Part shown: positions 46,580-58,958 of the stretch, piece by piece
Position numbering within the stretch: position 1 is the stretch's first letter
Layout of the letters: each line of letters begins with the position of its first letter
Assembly (NCBI GenBank): GCA_963930655.1
Contig: OZ005606.1
Span: 14,403,501-14,467,500, forward strand
Direction: 5' to 3'
DNA: 64,000 bases
Source: Myrica gale
Taxonomy: Eukaryota > Streptophyta > Magnoliopsida > Fagales > Myricaceae
Made by a program: the position numbers and the translations under genes
Notes under the pieces: generated by a model
What the model was told of the DNA's origin: nothing
Database searches by the model: none
What the model saw: the letters and a program-made list of their open reading frames with translations, nothing else

Positions 46580-49576
46580 TCACCAATAATCCTGACAGGA
46601 GCAAGTTCCGTCCTTAAAGTGGTGGAACCGATTAAGATCAGGAATAACTATTTCCCCGATTTGTGATTTCTGAGATGAACTTCATAACATCATGGCAGTC
46701 TTCGCAGATGCGTAGGTTCTTGAAAATTCTAATTGTCCTTACAGAATTGCTGTTTATGAGGGCAAAAGCAACAGCCAACCTTTCACTATGGTGATTCAGT
46801 TGTTCCTTTTTCTCTCTCTCAGAGACAGCATGTAGCACATGTTCCGTTTTTGGGACATAACCGACTGCAGTTAGTTTTTGGCCCAGCTCTTCTAATTTTA
46901 AATATACATCTTTGATTTTTGGATGTGAAGCATCTTGAGACACAAAGATGTGGACTTGACCATGGATCTCTACCCAGCTACATCCAGGTTCCTTCTTAAC
47001 ACCCTGACTGGACATCAACATCCTGATTCTTCTGACATCATCCCACCTACCTTTGGCTGCAAAAATATTTGACAGCAATATATAATTGGAATCAATCTCA
47101 GGTTTAAGCTCAAAAAGTTTCTCCGCAGCTTTTTCCCCAAACTCCACATTTCCATGGATTTTACAAGCCCCAAGAACAGTCTCCCAAATCAGCGCATGTG
47201 GTGTTAGCTTCATCTCCTCGATAAAGTCTTCGACCTCGTCAAATTTTCCAGCCCGACCAAGAATATCAATCATACAAGCATAATGCTCAGCTGTAGGAAT
47301 AAGCCCGAAAACTTTGCTCAGCGATTCAAACTGTTTTTTCCCTTCTTCAACTAAACCCATGTGGCTACGTGCAGAAAGAACACCTAAGAAGGTAATTGCA
47401 TCTGGCATGGAACCTTTATCTAACATTTTCCAAAAGGTTTCAAGAGCTTTCTGTCCATATCCATGATGCGAGTATCCACATATCATTGTGTTCCATGCTA
47501 CAACATCCCGTAAAACCAGGACCTCAAAAACAGCTTCAGCATCTTCTAAGCACCCACATTTTGCATTCATATCAACAAGTGCACTCGAAACAAAAACATC
47601 ACCAAACTGTCCAGCCTTAATTGCCATAGAATGAAGCTGCTGCCCAGTTTCCAGGGCAGCTATATGGGAGCAACCACCTAAACAGCCAGAAAGAGTAAAC
47701 TCATTGGGCTTTACACCTTCTTGTTGCATCAAACTGAAGCACTTAATAGCCTTCTCTGCTCGATCATTTTGTGCATTACCAGTTATGATGACAGTCCAAG
47801 CAAAGAGGTCTCGATTAATCAACCTATTGAAAACTACATCTGCATCTTCCAAGCATTTGCTTTTGGCGTACATGTCCACAAGAGTTGTCCCAACAAAATC
47901 ATTACCATCAAGGCTGGCTTTAATGATACGGGCATGCACTTGCCTTCCAAAGCCAATATCGGAGAGGCTTGAACACGACCTTAACACACTGATGTATGTG
48001 TATATGTTTGGCATGAAACCTTCTTCAAGCATCTGATAGAAGATTTTTTGTCCAAGATCTGAAGATTCATAGCCATGGCAACCAGATAAAAGAGCATTCC
48101 ACGAAACCAAATCATGATCTGTCATTGCCTCAAACACCAGGGCACCACCTTGTGGACATCCATTTTTCATGTGCATAGTAATTAAGAAATTACTTACCGA
48201 CATTTCAGTTTCAAACCCGTACTTGCATATACAAGCATGAAGGCTTTCACCATACTGCAGGTATTCCAAATCAGTGGCAGCACTAACAAGACTCACAAAG
48301 CTAAACTGGTTTGGTCGGACACCCGCATGTCTCATCAACCAAAATAACTCAGCTGCTTCTTGGCTATGCCCTTGTTGATCCATGCAAGTGATCATCGCAC
48401 TCCAGGCTACTACATCAGGATCTTTGATTTGTTGAAATGATTTTAGTGCATCGTATGCCAGCCCACACTTTGAATACATATCTACCAGACAACATCCCAA
48501 AAATTCATCTAGTTCACACCCCATTTTGATCGCCACAGAATGCACAGCTTGGCCTTCTCTCAAATTCCCTGAGGCCGCGCAACCCTTGAGGATAGTAGAC
48601 AAGGTAAACTTGCTATACTTCATTTCAGATTCTCTCATTCTACAAAAGAGTTTCAATGCTTCTTTCCCAACACCCACTTGAGCATAACCATTAAGCAAGG
48701 CATTCCATGAGACGTCACTCTGCTTTGGCATGCAAAAAAATACACTATCTGCAAGTTCCATCTCACCACATTTCGCATAAAGGTCAACAAGAGCTGATCC
48801 AACGAACAAATCCGAGAAGTAACCAATTTTGAGTGCTTCTGCATGCACCTGCTTACCAAAATTCACATCCATGCACACAGCACAAGCTTTCAACCCTGTA
48901 GCCAACGTGAACTCGTTAGGCCTCACACCTTCTTTCTTCATCTCACAAACAAACGAACACCCTCTCTACCATATCCTTCACCCACTACCCCTTGCATCAA
49001 TGCAGTCCAAGCCACAACATCCTGTTCAGGCATCTCATCAAGCACTCGATGTGCATACATGGGGCTCCCACATTTCGCATAAGCATTAACCAACGAAACC
49101 CACAAATGACAATCCGGGTTCATCCCACTTTTGATTACCTGCCCATGAATGGCCCTTCCCTCATTCAGAAACCCTGTCGAAGCACAAGTACGCAGCAGCC
49201 CAGAATAACGTTTTAACCTCTCCTTACTATCCAAATTCAGTGGTCTACCTTTAACTTTGTTTTCAAACTTCTCCACTGATAAAACCAAACTATGCCTATT
49301 AAGAATAGTAGATTTTCCAGGTTCCCTCCGAAACCTGTCATCACTAGGCGAATTTCGGGTATCTGAGAAATCCGAATCACTAGTGGGGTTCAGTTCTGCA
49401 ACATGTAAAGCAGCACAAGCCGATGAATTCAACCGGGTAGAAAACAACAAGGGCTTCGCACTGGTATGGAACTTAGTCGAGAACGGAAATCGAAAACTAG
49501 GAGGTGGGCTACGCATCCTCGGAGCAATAAATTCGCATTCCATCACATGAGAACTAGAGCTGCAGTTTTGAAACAA
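46580..49576 (-). CDS. PLS-class pentatricopeptide repeat protein with DYW domain (two frame breaks)
   Basis: Intronless gene of nearly 1000 codons for a PPR protein of the PLS-E-DYW class, nuclear-encoded factors that carry out site-specific C-to-U RNA editing in mitochondria or chloroplasts. A Ser/Arg-rich N-terminus (MFQNC or the internal MECEF start) fits an organelle-targeting leader. A long run of PPR motifs follows (for example [48 protein letters not shown]), then E motifs, the PG-type box ([11 protein letters not shown]) and the DYW deaminase with HSE (46772-46789) and CEDCHD zinc/catalytic signatures. Two one-base breaks occur in homopolymers. A T is missing near 46-48 of 48946-48948, separating the frame 49576-48938 from the rest. 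One extra G in 46654-46657 hides the true end. Read past it, the frame reaches a canonical DYW terminus (CSCQDYW) and stop at 46580-46582. Either a young pseudogene or, given the homopolymers, sequencing error in a good gene. Confidence 0.92.
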
Positions 49577-51027
49577 TATCCTTAATCATCAAAATCATTT
49601 ATCACACAACCGAAAGAGCATCAATAGCGTAGGAAAAAGCATTGCCAACTACAACTAAAGAAAGCAAGCAGGATATGGTACTTGCAAATAACCATGTTGA
49701 GCTACAATTCCATGAATTAATCAAAGAGATGAACTTTACTACTGTTCCATCACCATAACAGTTTTGAGTTGTGTACAAGTAAGAGGAATCGGTTGGTATC
49801 TATATATGTCCCTCAAGTAAGGGTAAAACGCCAGCTTTATCCAGAGAATTTAATTTCCAGAAAGAGCTTCCCCATGTGCGTCTACCCCTTTTTCAGACAG
49901 CCTTAAGTATCTTGCCACATCATAAGGATATAACTTTCCCAAAAGGTAGATGAAACAAATGAGTAATTCCAGATTTCAATCATTGTATTATTTTCTTTGA
50001 AGATAGAAAAAGGATGACAGTTAAAAAGGGAGGCACGGAATCTCACATATTTAAAGAAGAGACATTGACTTTAGACCGATCAAACTACTAATAAAAAATA
50101 TGGGGACAAAGTGAAACATCAAGAAACAACTAGACTTCTATATATAATAAAAAGAAAATAAAACGGAGAAAGGAATAGCTTAGATTTCTTCAATCTGTAA
50201 TACAATTTGATCCAAAGAATGAGCTCATCAAAGGACGCAATTTCTATTACGCTAAAGAGCATCATACAAGAAAAACGGAATTTCATCCCAAAAAAACATC
50301 TATAAACAAGAACACAGAATAACAAGAAAAGATAACATTCCCAAAACAAAATTCCTATTCAATACTGGAAAGATCCAAGGAAAGTCTATACATAATCTTG
50401 TACAAACTATCCACTCGAGCACAAGCATTTAACAATTTTATATAAAGATGCACAGAAGTGGACAAGATTAAAGGGTGAAAAAATAACTTTCGTCCAAGGA
50501 AAACTGCGTCAACTGCTTCACCAGAAGAATGTATTTGTTACCTTGGAAAAATTAGCAAAGAACCGTAAATGGAAAGAACCACTTCTCATACTGGTAAAAA
50601 TCACAAACAAATTTGTTTACTAGAAAAATCCGCAGATTGGAAAATCACCATTTCCGAACCTACGCCAAAATCAAATATTTCAGTAAGTTAAGAAAACCCT
50701 CACCCATCATTTTGTCAAGAAAGAAAGAAAAAAGAAAAAATAACGGTGTTCATTCTTTGGTGCTTTAGAAAATAACAAAAAAATTGACAAATATTAGCCC
50801 CCATTCGTTCTCCAACCTTTCTCAGCAACCAAACAGGGCATCAACCACGACCAATTCAATCAAATGCAGCATAACAAAGTACTAGAAACCAAAAGAATGA
50901 AGATGGATTTTACAACCTTTAAAACCAGTCATGGGAGAATGCAAACGAAAAAGAAAAAAAGCGTTTGAAATCGATTCGTAATAAACAAAAAAGGGGAAAA
51001 GAAAAAGAAAAAGAAACCGAACATCCC
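49577..51027. other. Stretch between PPR gene and NDL-like first exon
   Basis: Should contain the PPR promoter and 5' UTR. I looked for second and later exons of the NDL/SF21-like gene on the minus strand and saw none. Confidence 0.45.
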
Positions 51028-51082
51028 CACCGAGATAGATCTTCTCCATATCGACGGGAACGAAGTCATTTGAATCTGCCAT
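51028..51082 (-). pseudogene. Orphan first coding exon of an NDL/SF21 (NDRG family)-like gene
   Basis: ATG at 51082-51080 opens MADSNDFVPVDMEKIYLGG, the characteristic N-terminus of plant NDRG-family proteins (Arabidopsis NDL proteins, sunflower SF21), alpha/beta-hydrolase-fold proteins linked to G-protein signalling and auxin transport. It is preceded by a CT-rich leader (about 51090-51130). In relatives the next residues are KEH and come from the following exon. Here the frame runs into intron-like sequence, and no further exons appear before the PPR gene. A GTGGGG donor near 51030 is possible. Either the 3' part was lost or later exons lie beyond the PPR gene. Confidence 0.6.
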
Positions 51083-51300
51083 GGCCGCAGTTCTGTCTCT
51101 CTCTCTTCCCTCTCTCTCTCTCTCTCTCACTAGCTGTTACATACTGAAGGGAAGGGAGTTTAGCGCTGTAAGGGAGGAGAAAGGCGGGTGCTTTCGCGTG
51201 GAAGGGAGAAGGAAGGCTGAACCTTGGAATATTTGGGCCATTATCATTAGGGCCATATAGCCTATTAGTTATGTTTGGGCCGGACTTAATCCCGCCCAAT
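51083..51300 (-). promoter_or_regulatory. Candidate promoter/5' UTR of the NDL-like exon
   Basis: CT microsatellite leader followed upstream by several GGGCC/GGCCC words (near 51234, 51251 and 51277), similar to TCP-bound site II elements of housekeeping plant promoters. Motif-level inference only. Confidence 0.3.
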
Positions 51301-51491
51301 GTCATTAGATCCAGCCCTGTATGGTCACCAGGGTTATATTTGTTTAGCTTTTCTATTTCTCGCATTAAGAAACCTGTATAGTCTTGTTTGGAGAACTTGG
51401 AGGCTTGCTACCTCGAAACAAGCAGCATTCTAGTCTACTGAAGTGAATTTAAATACAGAAAGTATCTTTTACAATCCCATTTGTTATAATT

Positions 51492-52320
51492 TGGTATTAG
51501 AGCTGAGGATCCTTCCATAGTTGACGGCAAAAGACTTACCCAGGCGCTGGATTCCTTGGCTAAAATGAGAATGCAGCAGGAGATCCAACAGCAAACGCAG
51601 GAAGGCCTACAAAAAATGCAGGAGAATCAGCAGGCTATCTTGGAGAATTTAACAAAACAGCTGGAAATAATTACAATTGGATTGCAGGCAGTGGTGCACA
51701 ACCAAGATCTGGAGGGTGGAGAGTCATCACAACATGGAGCAAGCTCGTTTGCACAATCACAACCCTGAACCAAGATGGATTCATATGTGGTCAGTAAGGC
51801 TTGACTTTCCCAAGTTCGATGGGGAAGACCCCACTGGATGGTTGTATCAGGCTAACTAGTTTTTCACATATAACCAAGCACAACTCCATCATCGAAACCT
51901 ATTTGCCTCTTTCCACATGGAAGGCAACGCATTAGTTTGGTTCCAGGAGGTGGAACAATCAAATACAATAACCAGCTGAGATGCCTTCACCAAGGCTATC
52001 TATGCTTATGAGATTTGGGACCCATACATATGGTCATCCCATGGAGAGTATGATGAAATTAAGACAAACTTCAACTGTAGAGGAATACAAGGGTCAATTC
52101 GAGACTTTATCGAATAGGCTGAAAGGTTGGATGAAGGATATAAATTACGTTGTTTCTTTAGTGGGTTAAAGGATGAAATTAGATTCATGCTGAGGATGTT
52201 AAACCCAAACAACATACATGTGGCTTAGGACTGGCTAGGATGCAGGAAGAAAATTTAATGGTGAACAGGAGGACCAATAGGCTTGTTGTTACAGCTGGCT
52301 TTCAACATAACAACAACAAT
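51492..52320 (+). pseudogene. Ty3/gypsy gag remnant with primer-binding site
   Basis: A degenerate Met-tRNA primer-binding site TGGTATTAGAGC (51492-51503) is followed by a Gln-rich coiled leader (MRMQQEIQQQTQEGLQ). After a frameshift near 51765 comes the plant retrotransposon gag domain: LDFPKFDGEDPTGWLYQAN, FHMEGNALVWFQ, then LKDEIRFMLRMLNP. Several stops interrupt it. Protease and polymerase do not follow, so only the 5' part survives. Confidence 0.82.
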
Positions 52321-52344
52321 TCTCCTACTGGAGGAATAGGAAAT

Positions 52345-52690
52345 AAGCCCAAAATGACAGTCCAAAATATCTCTCCCCAACATTTACTTTGGACGACCGT
52401 TTGAACACTCGTTATTTTGGGACGGAAATTTGTCAGTCTTGAAATGGTACGTACTTTTGGGGATGAAATAGTATATACGTCTGAAAAAAGCTTTCGTAAT
52501 GGGGTTGTTGGGACAATTGGAGCAACGAACGGATTCCATCCCAAAGACTTTTTAATATAGACATAATGAGTTTAAACTTATTTGTTCATAAATATGTACC
52601 TTAGTATAAAATAATTGTCAAGTGAACAAGGTACATTAGTATAAAATAAATGTCAAGCGAACAAGAGACTGAAAAGTCATTCTCATATAG
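52345..52690. repeat. Mixed repeat fragments (CACTA-like end and LTR pieces)
   Basis: About 52390-52560 resembles 59217-59411 (GGACG..AAAT..GTC..GAAATGG; CGTCTGAAAAAA..CTTTCGTAATG; TTGTTGGGACA). About 52597-52665 contains two copies of a 35-bp piece like the copia LTR at 29098 (GTACCTTAGTATAAAATAAT..GTCAAGTGAACAAG). Confidence 0.6.
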
Positions 52691-53589
52691 GGCATAGTCA
52701 TCGTCGCTCCTTTTACGTTTTAGAACGTTCTCTTTCTTTCCGGAGAAAATATAGGAAACGTGCACATGCAGCATCAAAGTTTTGAACTTTTCAAATTGTA
52801 ATTTGGCATTTTGGAATTATGTCTGCCCAAATTAATATAGACGATTTCAAAACTATGTGAATTCACCAAACAATTAATCAATATTCCTTTAAATTTATAA
52901 TTATACATTTTTATCAATTGTGCATGTTCATGAACTTGAAGGATGCAAATCTTCACCCTTCCAAAGTTCTTTTAAAGCCCAACAAGAACTAATTTGACCT
53001 CTTCTAAAGTTTTTATGCAGGTTCATGAGTTTTTCAGGATGATCCTTCGACTAAGATTTGAGGTACCTAAAGATCCTAAGCATAAGTACAGTTGAAGCTC
53101 TGAGCAAGCCGTTATAAATATCTTAGAACATCATTTGAGAAGTAGAACGTCATTTTCATGCTAAGAGTTTCTCTCTCTAAAAACTTTCTCAAGAACTATG
53201 TGCGTGGATCTGAAGAAGGCACTCTTGGGCTGCTCTGGTTCAACGATCAATTCTGCTGTGATCTTACGATCTTTCAGGATGATCATTTATATATAGAGTT
53301 CATTACATCATGGTCAAGCTATAAAAAACGAGATAATAAAATCCTGACAATTCCATCACAAGAAATTAAATACACTTTGAAATTCGCTGTTTGTTGAAAG
53401 TCCCGATGTTTCGAAGGAAAAATGTCATAACATTCTCTAGGAATCTTCAAATGGTAAGAGGTTAAGTGTGTTTGAAACTAGAGATGTAGGGCTTTCCAAT
53501 GATATATCTCACGCATACCAACTCTTTATACCTAATAGGGAGAAGGAGATTGTAGAATTTGCCGCTAAGCAGGCAGAGATGAAAGATAT
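52691..53589. other. Intergenic stretch without a gene
   Basis: No gene recognised. The plus-strand open frame 53158-53397 has no known domain. Confidence 0.4.
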
Positions 53590-53594
53590 CTTAC

Positions 53595-54738
53595 TGTGAG
53601 ACCCCGACTTAGAGACTAGTAGCACCGATCAGTTTAGTTTTCCTTCGACGTCTGTGTTAGACATTAAAATTTTGCTTCTTGACTCTTTAAGTTTTTGCAC
53701 TATCTTGAATTATTGAGAATAAAAATGTATTGTTGACTTGATTTAAAATTATGTCTAAGGTGAAATTTTCCTTTAGCATTTTTTCGTTCATCTTTATTAA
53801 TAATTTAAATGTTATATTTGTTTGCGAATTTTATTAGTGTCTAAATTACATATACCTATTGATGTTAATGCTCTTGCTAAAAGTATAGCTAAGTGGATCT
53901 AGCAAGTTGGATTCAAAAATTAAAAGAATTTGAGTTAAAGGCTTTGACTTTTGTAAAATTTATGTCTGCTTTGAGATAACGGAAAAGGGAGCAATTCACC
54001 TGATGACAACCAAACAAAAGGGAGTAGAAGTGAATTATGTGAAGTGGCAAAGTGGAGGAAAAACTTTGATGCGCTATAGTTGTTTGATGAAATGTCTGAA
54101 AGGAAGTTGGGAGCTATTTTGGGGTGGTTACTGTCGCACAAAAATTTTAGTTTGCTTGCATGTTAAATCAGTGCGTAGAATCTAGTTTCAAGTTAGGATT
54201 AGAGCTTGTGTTAGTCGAAACTGTTAGATTTTTTATGAAGGTAATAAGAAGGCATGCAAGGTCTCATATGGTATTGAAATGTCAAAAACAAATGTTGGAA
54301 GAAAATTTAGTGCAGAACGTTAATTAGGATAAATGTTAGTTTTAGCAGAATTGGTGCTTTACAATTTTTTGGAGCTATGAAAGTTGTTGAAGGGGTTTGC
54401 TGGAGAGTGATACAAATGTATATAAATTGCAGGGCCTAAAGTTATAAGTAGTACAACTTGAAAATTTAAAAAGAGATGATTATGATTTCTTTTCTGCAGA
54501 AAAGAAAAAGAGGATACATATTGTTTGAATGTTGTAGTAAATTTAATGTGAGGATAGAGTAAAGAACGATTTTGATCCTAAAACATCCATGTTTAATGTT
54601 CGAAAGCAAGGAGTTCAAGAGGTCTGAGTTGTGGATATGTTGCTGGAATTTTTGTGCAGAACATTAAGTTGATGGAAATCTTTAGTTTTCTGTTGAATTA
54701 TAAGTTACCCACTCTGTTTTTATGTTTGATGTTATTAG

Positions 54739-54776
<38 letters not shown>

Positions 54777-57075
54777 CTGGATAGCTATAGTGGGTAATAT
54801 AAATGTTTATATGAAGACAATTGCTACCGTCTAATCAAGCTAAAAGGAGTGTTTGGATCTTTTGGAAATTTCTGTAGAAAATTGCCAAAGTATCGAGTTT
54901 ACAGAAGTAGATGAATGCTGGAACTTGTTGTATTGTTGAGGCATTTTGTATCCTATGGGTGCTACAAGGTGATAAGAAGTTAGATAGATGCTTGTTTGAT
55001 GAATAACCAATGAAGTGTTGAAACTAAAGAGCAAATAATCAAACTAGTGCATGCTGAAAATTATTTTCTGCAAATCATAAAGCTCGAATTAGGAGCAAGT
55101 ATTGATGTGATTTCTTTAATATTTTGATCTGTGAGAGAATTTTATGTTATATTCCTATGAAATGCAAAGATTTTAAGCTATACTTAAGGTGATTCCGATA
55201 AAGATTGAGCAAGTATGGATTTTTAGAGTTAAGACGTCAAGTTGTCACCAGCCTTGCAAGTCCCAGATTTCTTGCTCATTCCAAGTAATTTCTAAGCGAT
55301 CAATTTAAGTCATATTTTTATGGGTCTAGTCTTTAATTTTAATTTTATAAAAGAGGAAAATTTTAAGATAAATTTTGTGTGATTTAGATGTGTATTGAAT
55401 AAGTTATGGTGTTTTGAAAATGGAAGGTCAAGCTGGAGACATCAGTAATGTTTGCTCTAGGATTTTTATCTGTTACAAAGTGTTTTTGAAAATGTAAATT
55501 AGTTTCGATTTTTATGAGTCTCATCTTCAGATTTAAGTTTATAAAAGCAGACAAGTTTAAAAGTAATTTCGTGCAATTTGAAGATATGTTGTTGAATTTA
55601 TGAAATTTTGAAGTTGGAGACGTCGAAGCTGTCAGTTTGGACGCCTTCAGCAACTTGCATTTTCGAATAAATCTTTTAAGTGACAAATGAGCTCTAAATT
55701 ACCTGAAATTTTAATATGTTATAACATATAGTGTAATGAGCTCTAATGGGTTCCGCAACATTAAGATAGAGTTTTACATTGTAGAATAACTGCTGGTTAG
55801 TATGATATGTGTGATTTAATATGATATGTTTATTTTGAAATGAATGATTGTTTGCTACATCAAGTAAATCCTAAATCATTTAAGTGAAGAAATTAGTATG
55901 ACTCACCTGTAGGAAAGGCACCACCACAGGCTTGAGTGGATAAAGATAAGTGGAAAAATTATATTTTTTGAAAACTAAAATGATACACAACATGAATATT
56001 TGTCATTGAGCACGTCAGAGCATTTGCATTGATTTTCTCAAAAGGAAGAAAGGGAAATTTTATGCAAATGAAAGTGAGATTATATGCTATGTTTTGATAT
56101 GTTATAGGGCTAAATAGGATGGTCAACACCGTACCTAAATAAGATAGGCGCATCTACTCCGAAGGACGAATGCGAGATGGATGGATAGCTTTTGAGGTAT
56201 GTGTAACAACATTGAAGGACGAATGCGAGAAGGTGTGGACCTCTAAGGGTTGTGTCTAGCCATCAAGTCTAGGGCTACATCAAGGGCTAGCTCGACCAAA
56301 TGACATGTTACCAAGGGAAAGGGGAACAGTTCCGAAGGGAACGCACAACCCTGAGTTCAGGGGTAAATGAAGCGATAGAAATAGCCCAAATAAAAATGAA
56401 AAGACTTTCAAGCAAATTGTCATGTACAAGAGTCTCATACATAAACATGCATTTATTTTTTGGCATATATATAATTTTCATTCGTGATCATGCTTCAAGT
56501 CATGCATATCTCAATTCATTAATCATCCCTTACTGAGTCATTCAACTCATAGTATTTTCAACTGTATCATTCTAGATGAAGTTTCAGGTGAAGGAACTTA
56601 TGAGGAGGATCTAGAACCTGAGGAGGGGGCTGACGAGGGTGCCTTCCCCTGATTCGCAATACATGTAGATTCTTAATTTTTGAAAGAGCTGATATGAACT
56701 GCTCTAGTGATGTTGTCGTGACCTGTTCAAGCTACGAGACCAGTTTAAGACTTTAAGTAACTTATATTTTGGAACCATGATGTAATCATAACTTCATGCT
56801 TTGAGTTATTGCCTGGAGATTAGATTTCTAAATGTTTCTCCATGTGTGTTATGAGATATAGGTATACGTTTTTATCACGCATATACTTATTTACGTATCG
56901 TACACTGCGTAAGAATGTCTGAGGGTCTGCGTCTCAACTTGTGAACAAGAATTAGTAATAGCAGGTTTTAAAAAAATTCCGCAGCAAGATCAAGTTAAGT
57001 GCGCTGGAGAGTTCGTCGTTGCGAACGCTCGCAATTGTCATTGGCCCCCTTCCGGCTAGTGTTTGGGGCATGACA
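53595..57075. mobile_element. Second solo LTR of the 3.4 kb family, 3481 bp
   Basis: Begins TGTGAGACCCCGACTTAG, ends GTTTGGGGCATGACA, and is flanked by the exact 5-bp target duplication CTTAC (53590-53594, 57076-57080). Same family as 32108-35481. A (TA)n microsatellite lies at about 54742-54771. No coding domain. Confidence 0.9.
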
Positions 57076-57080
57076 CTTAC

Positions 57081-57387
57081 GAGAGAAGTAGGAGGCCCAT
57101 ACGCGAATTGAAAATAATTTACAACTAGAGATGGAGACGAGCCTGCAGGAAGAGTTGAAAAAAGTCATAGTAAGATCATTATCGAACGTGTATTCTCAAA
57201 AATCCAAAACCAGCCTGCAGAGGATATTGAGACGAAGCCGTTGGTCGAAACTGCGTCATCAGAAGCTCCGGGACGTGCCTCCACGGGCCGCAGGAAGTTG
57301 GAAAAGCGCCGCCACGCGCCCTCACGCGCCGAAGAGAGCCAGGGCGAGTGGGCTTCACTCACTCAACACTCCACACGCATCCGCGCG
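57081..57387. other. GC-rich spacer
   Basis: Short G+C-rich sequence, open on the plus strand at 57131-57387, without a recognisable domain. It directly precedes an LTR copy but lacks the expected polypurine tract. Confidence 0.4.
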
Positions 57388-58958
57388 TGTAAGAATAATG
57401 CTCTAAAAATTATTTATCTGAATAATAGTTATTTAGATGTCACATGTTTATTTATTGGGTAATATGATGTGACATAAGATGTTGTATAGATATTATTGAG
57501 TGACATTGTAAAAAATTCATGCCAATGATTAATGAATCAAAGGGGGGAACTATGACTCTTCGGTTCCTTGTTCACTCGATATTTTATTCTAGACCAAGGT
57601 ACATATTGATTTACGATAGGTCTACACTCGTTGTGCCTCTATTTAATAGGATGATGGACTTCGTCATTAAGGTGGTGACCTTAAGCAAACGAGTGAGTGC
57701 AATGTAAGAGTATATGCATTGAATGAGATCAAATATGACTACCTTCTGGAAGTGATCATTGATGTTGAGAAGATATTCAACACAATTGGTTTATTGTATC
57801 CTTAGACCTAAGAGGTTTATATGGATCTGTTTGTTGTGTGCTTGTGCTTTGACCGAGTCATTTGGTGATGATCTTTCTAGGTCAAAGATTCTAGATAACG
57901 TTGGGTGTTGTACATAATAAGTGAGTTTGTATAAATGCTCAATAAGGAATCCACCAGTCTATTGATTAGACAGTATATTCAATATATCTGTATAGGGTTG
58001 GACTGAAAAAGAATTCATTGGCCAATGGTATTTTGTGAATTTTATTTGTGAATTTGTTTTGGAAACAATTGATAGTCCAACGAGTTACAACTTCTAAATT
58101 GAGAATTATATGAGTTAGAGGCTTAATCGGAATATAGTATGTTGGAAGGATAAATAAACAAATAATTGTTATCAGAAGAGATTTCACAAATCAATCTTAA
58201 ATACTCGGGGGTAAATTGTGATATATTAATAGACATGATCACAGTTAGTAGAAGCCTAAAATTCGGAATAAAAGAATATAAAGGAAATAATTGAAATAGT
58301 TTTCCATGTCGGTCGAGATCTGAGGTCCCTAACGATCTCATGCTATATCACAGCTAGAGTTCAGAAAAAGACTATACGATATCTTTTTCTAGACAGTTGG
58401 TCATTATGACTTTGAGAAAACCCTATGACGGTTAGGGGTGGGCAAACCGGGTTCGGGTTCAAATTTTCAACCCGAACCCGACCCGAATATTTCGGGTTTT
58501 TTGTGAAGAAAACCCGAACTCGAATCTGAACCCGAAAATATCGGGTCGAAACGGGTCGATTCGGTTCGGAAAAGACGGGTCACGGGGTGATGATGTTATA
58601 TTTTCGGGTTCGGGTCGGGTTCGGGTTTAATTTCGGGTTTGTTCATATACCCGAACCCGAAAATCAGTTTTTATTTACATATAAACCCGAACCCGCCTAA
58701 ACCCGACCCGATCGGGTCGGAAACGGGTCGGGCCGGTTCGGGTTGTCGGGTCTCGGGTTTTTTGCCCACCCCTAATGACGGTTGTGAGGCTTGGAAAGGA
58801 AGGAGACAAAACATTTGAGCTGCTCAGTTGTGAAATCAAAGTCTCAAGGTGTGAGATCAACAAGATGGCCTAAAGATTATCGAAGATTGAAGATTCAATC
58901 GCAGAAAAAGTTCAAAATCGTTTGTCAGATCAAGTTAGTATGATAATTTCTGCAGGCA
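57388..58958 (+). mobile_element. LTR copy of the old copia family, interrupted by a MITE
   Basis: Starts TGTAAGAATAATG and ends near TTCTGCAGGCA. Collinear with 29098-30380 on the opposite strand. Without the inserted MITE it is about 1.22 kb. No retrotransposon internal domain was recognised on either side and no 5-bp target duplication is visible, so it is a solo or fragmented LTR. Confidence 0.8.
58433..58774. mobile_element. hAT-type MITE, 342 bp, CCCGAACCCG-rich
   Basis: Ends TAGGGGTGGGCAAACCGGGT and, inverted, TAGGGGTGGGCAAAAAACCC. Exact 8-bp target duplication ATGACGGT (58425-58432, 58775-58782). The body consists largely of CCCGAACCCGA/TCGGGTTCGGG words in both orientations and can fold extensively. 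It lies inside the LTR copy. Confidence 0.95.

Noticed and set aside
57131..57406. 91-residue Arg/Ser-rich plus-strand frame
   Set aside because: Runs into the LTR start, no domain, biased composition.
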